From contig NW_004624776.1 in the NCBI RefSeq assembly GCF_000247695.1, positions 14,417,526-14,481,525 on the forward strand: 64,000 nt of DNA. Direction: 5' to 3'. This DNA is from Heterocephalus glaber (Eukaryota > Chordata > Mammalia > Rodentia > Bathyergidae). The stretch's first letter is position 1, and every line of letters starts with the position of its first letter. The translations under genes were made by a program, and so were the position numbers. Of the stretch, positions 63,178 through 64,000 are shown piece by piece. The notes under the pieces are model-generated. The model saw nothing but the letters and a program-made list of their open reading frames with translations, was not told where the DNA came from and made no database searches.

Positions 63178-63600
63178 CAGTACTGTGGCTGGCTTCGGTT
63201 GAAGAGTGTCCCTCCAAAGGTTAAAGTGTTTGGGGTTTGGTCCTCAAGGTGGAAGTGTGAGGGGATGGTGTGAACTTTTACCAGGTGGGCTCAGCGGGAG
63301 ATCCGTGGGCTGGGGTAATATACCCTTGGAAGAGACTGAGTTATTTCTCCCGGGACCCTGGTTGGTTATAAAAGCTTGAGCCAGGCTCTGCCCAGGCACT
63401 TTGACTTTTTGTTTGGCGTTGTGACTTCTTCTTGCATGCATTTCCACCACCCACTAGAAGGTCCTCACCAGAGCTGAGCCAATGTACGTGCCATGCTCCC
63501 AAACCTCCAAAACCATGAGCTGAATAAACCTCTTTTCTTCATAGAGTTAGTCTGCCTCAGGTATTTATTTCATTTTAGTAACACAAAACAGACAAATACA
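63178..63600 (+). repeat. MaLR-like LTR, forward, with TATA and poly(A) signals
   Basis: cctccaaaggttaaagtgtt, a TATA-like gttataaaagctt (about 63365-63377), ccaaaaccatgagctgaata with AATAAA near 63522-63527, and an end tttagtaacacaaaacagac. About 375 bp from SGCG exon 2, opposite in orientation to the gene. Confidence 0.78.
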
Positions 63601-63975
63601 GGCATCTAAATGGTATATATCTATGTTAGTGAGATTAGGAAAATAGATGATTTATACAATTTTACAGATTGATGAGTTTCAAATAACTATTAAGCCATCT
63701 GGACTCAACCACAAATTCAAGATTATAAATTTTCCCACCATATAGAGATAATGACTAATGAAAAAAATTACAGTGCAAACAAAACACACTATATTTCACA
63801 ATGAGATAAAAAGGAAAAAGTAATTGTTACATACACATTTTGCTACTGAATGTTCTGATGCAGATAGAATAGAAACAAATCCTTAGTACATTAAGAAACT
63901 TCAACTGATACAACAAGGACTCAGTGATACAGTGAACACAAGGCAAGCTTACCACAGGGAAGAAATAATACTTAC
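63601..63975. other. intron 2 sequence next to exon 2 donor
   Basis: AT-rich. Ends with the donor gtaagt of exon 2 (minus strand). Nothing else recognised. Confidence 0.5.
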
Positions 63976-64000
63976 TGGAGAAAACCACATCACTTTAAGA
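63976..64000 (-). CDS. SGCG: SGCG exon 2, 3' end only (partial)
   Basis: The last 25 nt of the window, read on the minus strand, encode L-K-V-M-W-F-S-P after a partial Ile codon. This is the segment just after the transmembrane helix of gamma-sarcoglycan (human residues 58-65). It is followed by a perfect donor, CCA|gtaagt (63970-63975 on the plus strand). The exon ends on a codon boundary, which fits exon 3 starting in phase 0. The cytoplasmic N-terminus and the membrane helix lie beyond position 64000. The match is short, but it sits in the expected order and orientation with the expected splice phase, so I am confident. Confidence 0.9.

Overview
This is ordinary mammalian nuclear DNA. It is almost certainly rodent, because it carries tRNA-derived ID-like SINEs, B1-type SINEs, dimeric B1+ID SINEs and several lineage-specific L1 3' ends. 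The dimeric SINEs suggest a squirrel-, beaver- or dormouse-type lineage rather than mouse or rat; that placement is inference. There is no operon, CRISPR array or prokaryotic system.

The host gene is gamma-sarcoglycan (SGCG), read on the minus strand across the whole window. I located the 3' end of coding exon 2 (63976-64000), exon 3 (42431-42532), exon 4 (37245-37332), exon 5 (17555-17674) and exon 6 (8684-8756), each with GT/AG splice sites, open frame and compatible phases. Exon 1 and most of exon 2 lie beyond position 64000. Exons 7-8 are not seen and should lie beyond position 1. All else is intronic.

Layout. Intron 6 (1-8683) holds the 3' half of a class I endogenous retrovirus (broken integrase, env, 3' LTR) and several L1 3' ends. 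Intron 5 (8757-17554) holds Tigger-like and hAT-like DNA transposon fossils, MIR and L2. Intron 4 (17675-37244) holds a complete processed pseudogene of FOXM1 (20170-23542), a 4.4-kb old L1 broken by nested SINEs and LTRs, a mariner fossil, a 1.03-kb pogo-like transposon with clear inverted ends, and a gene-like stretch I do not recognise. Intron 3 (37333-42430) holds DNA-transposon, MIR and L1 remnants. Intron 2 (42533-63975) holds nested L1s, a 505-bp assembly gap, a nearly complete but dead L1 (55550-62458) and a MaLR-like LTR.

The points most worth a second look are: the intact SGCG exon chain; the FOXM1 retrocopy, with a perfect 16-bp target duplication and no A1-type exon; the 30862-31889 transposon, whose ends match a 217-bp palindromic MITE at 58624-58840; and the unidentified coding-like segment that this transposon interrupts. 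I found no evidence of a novel multi-gene biological system.
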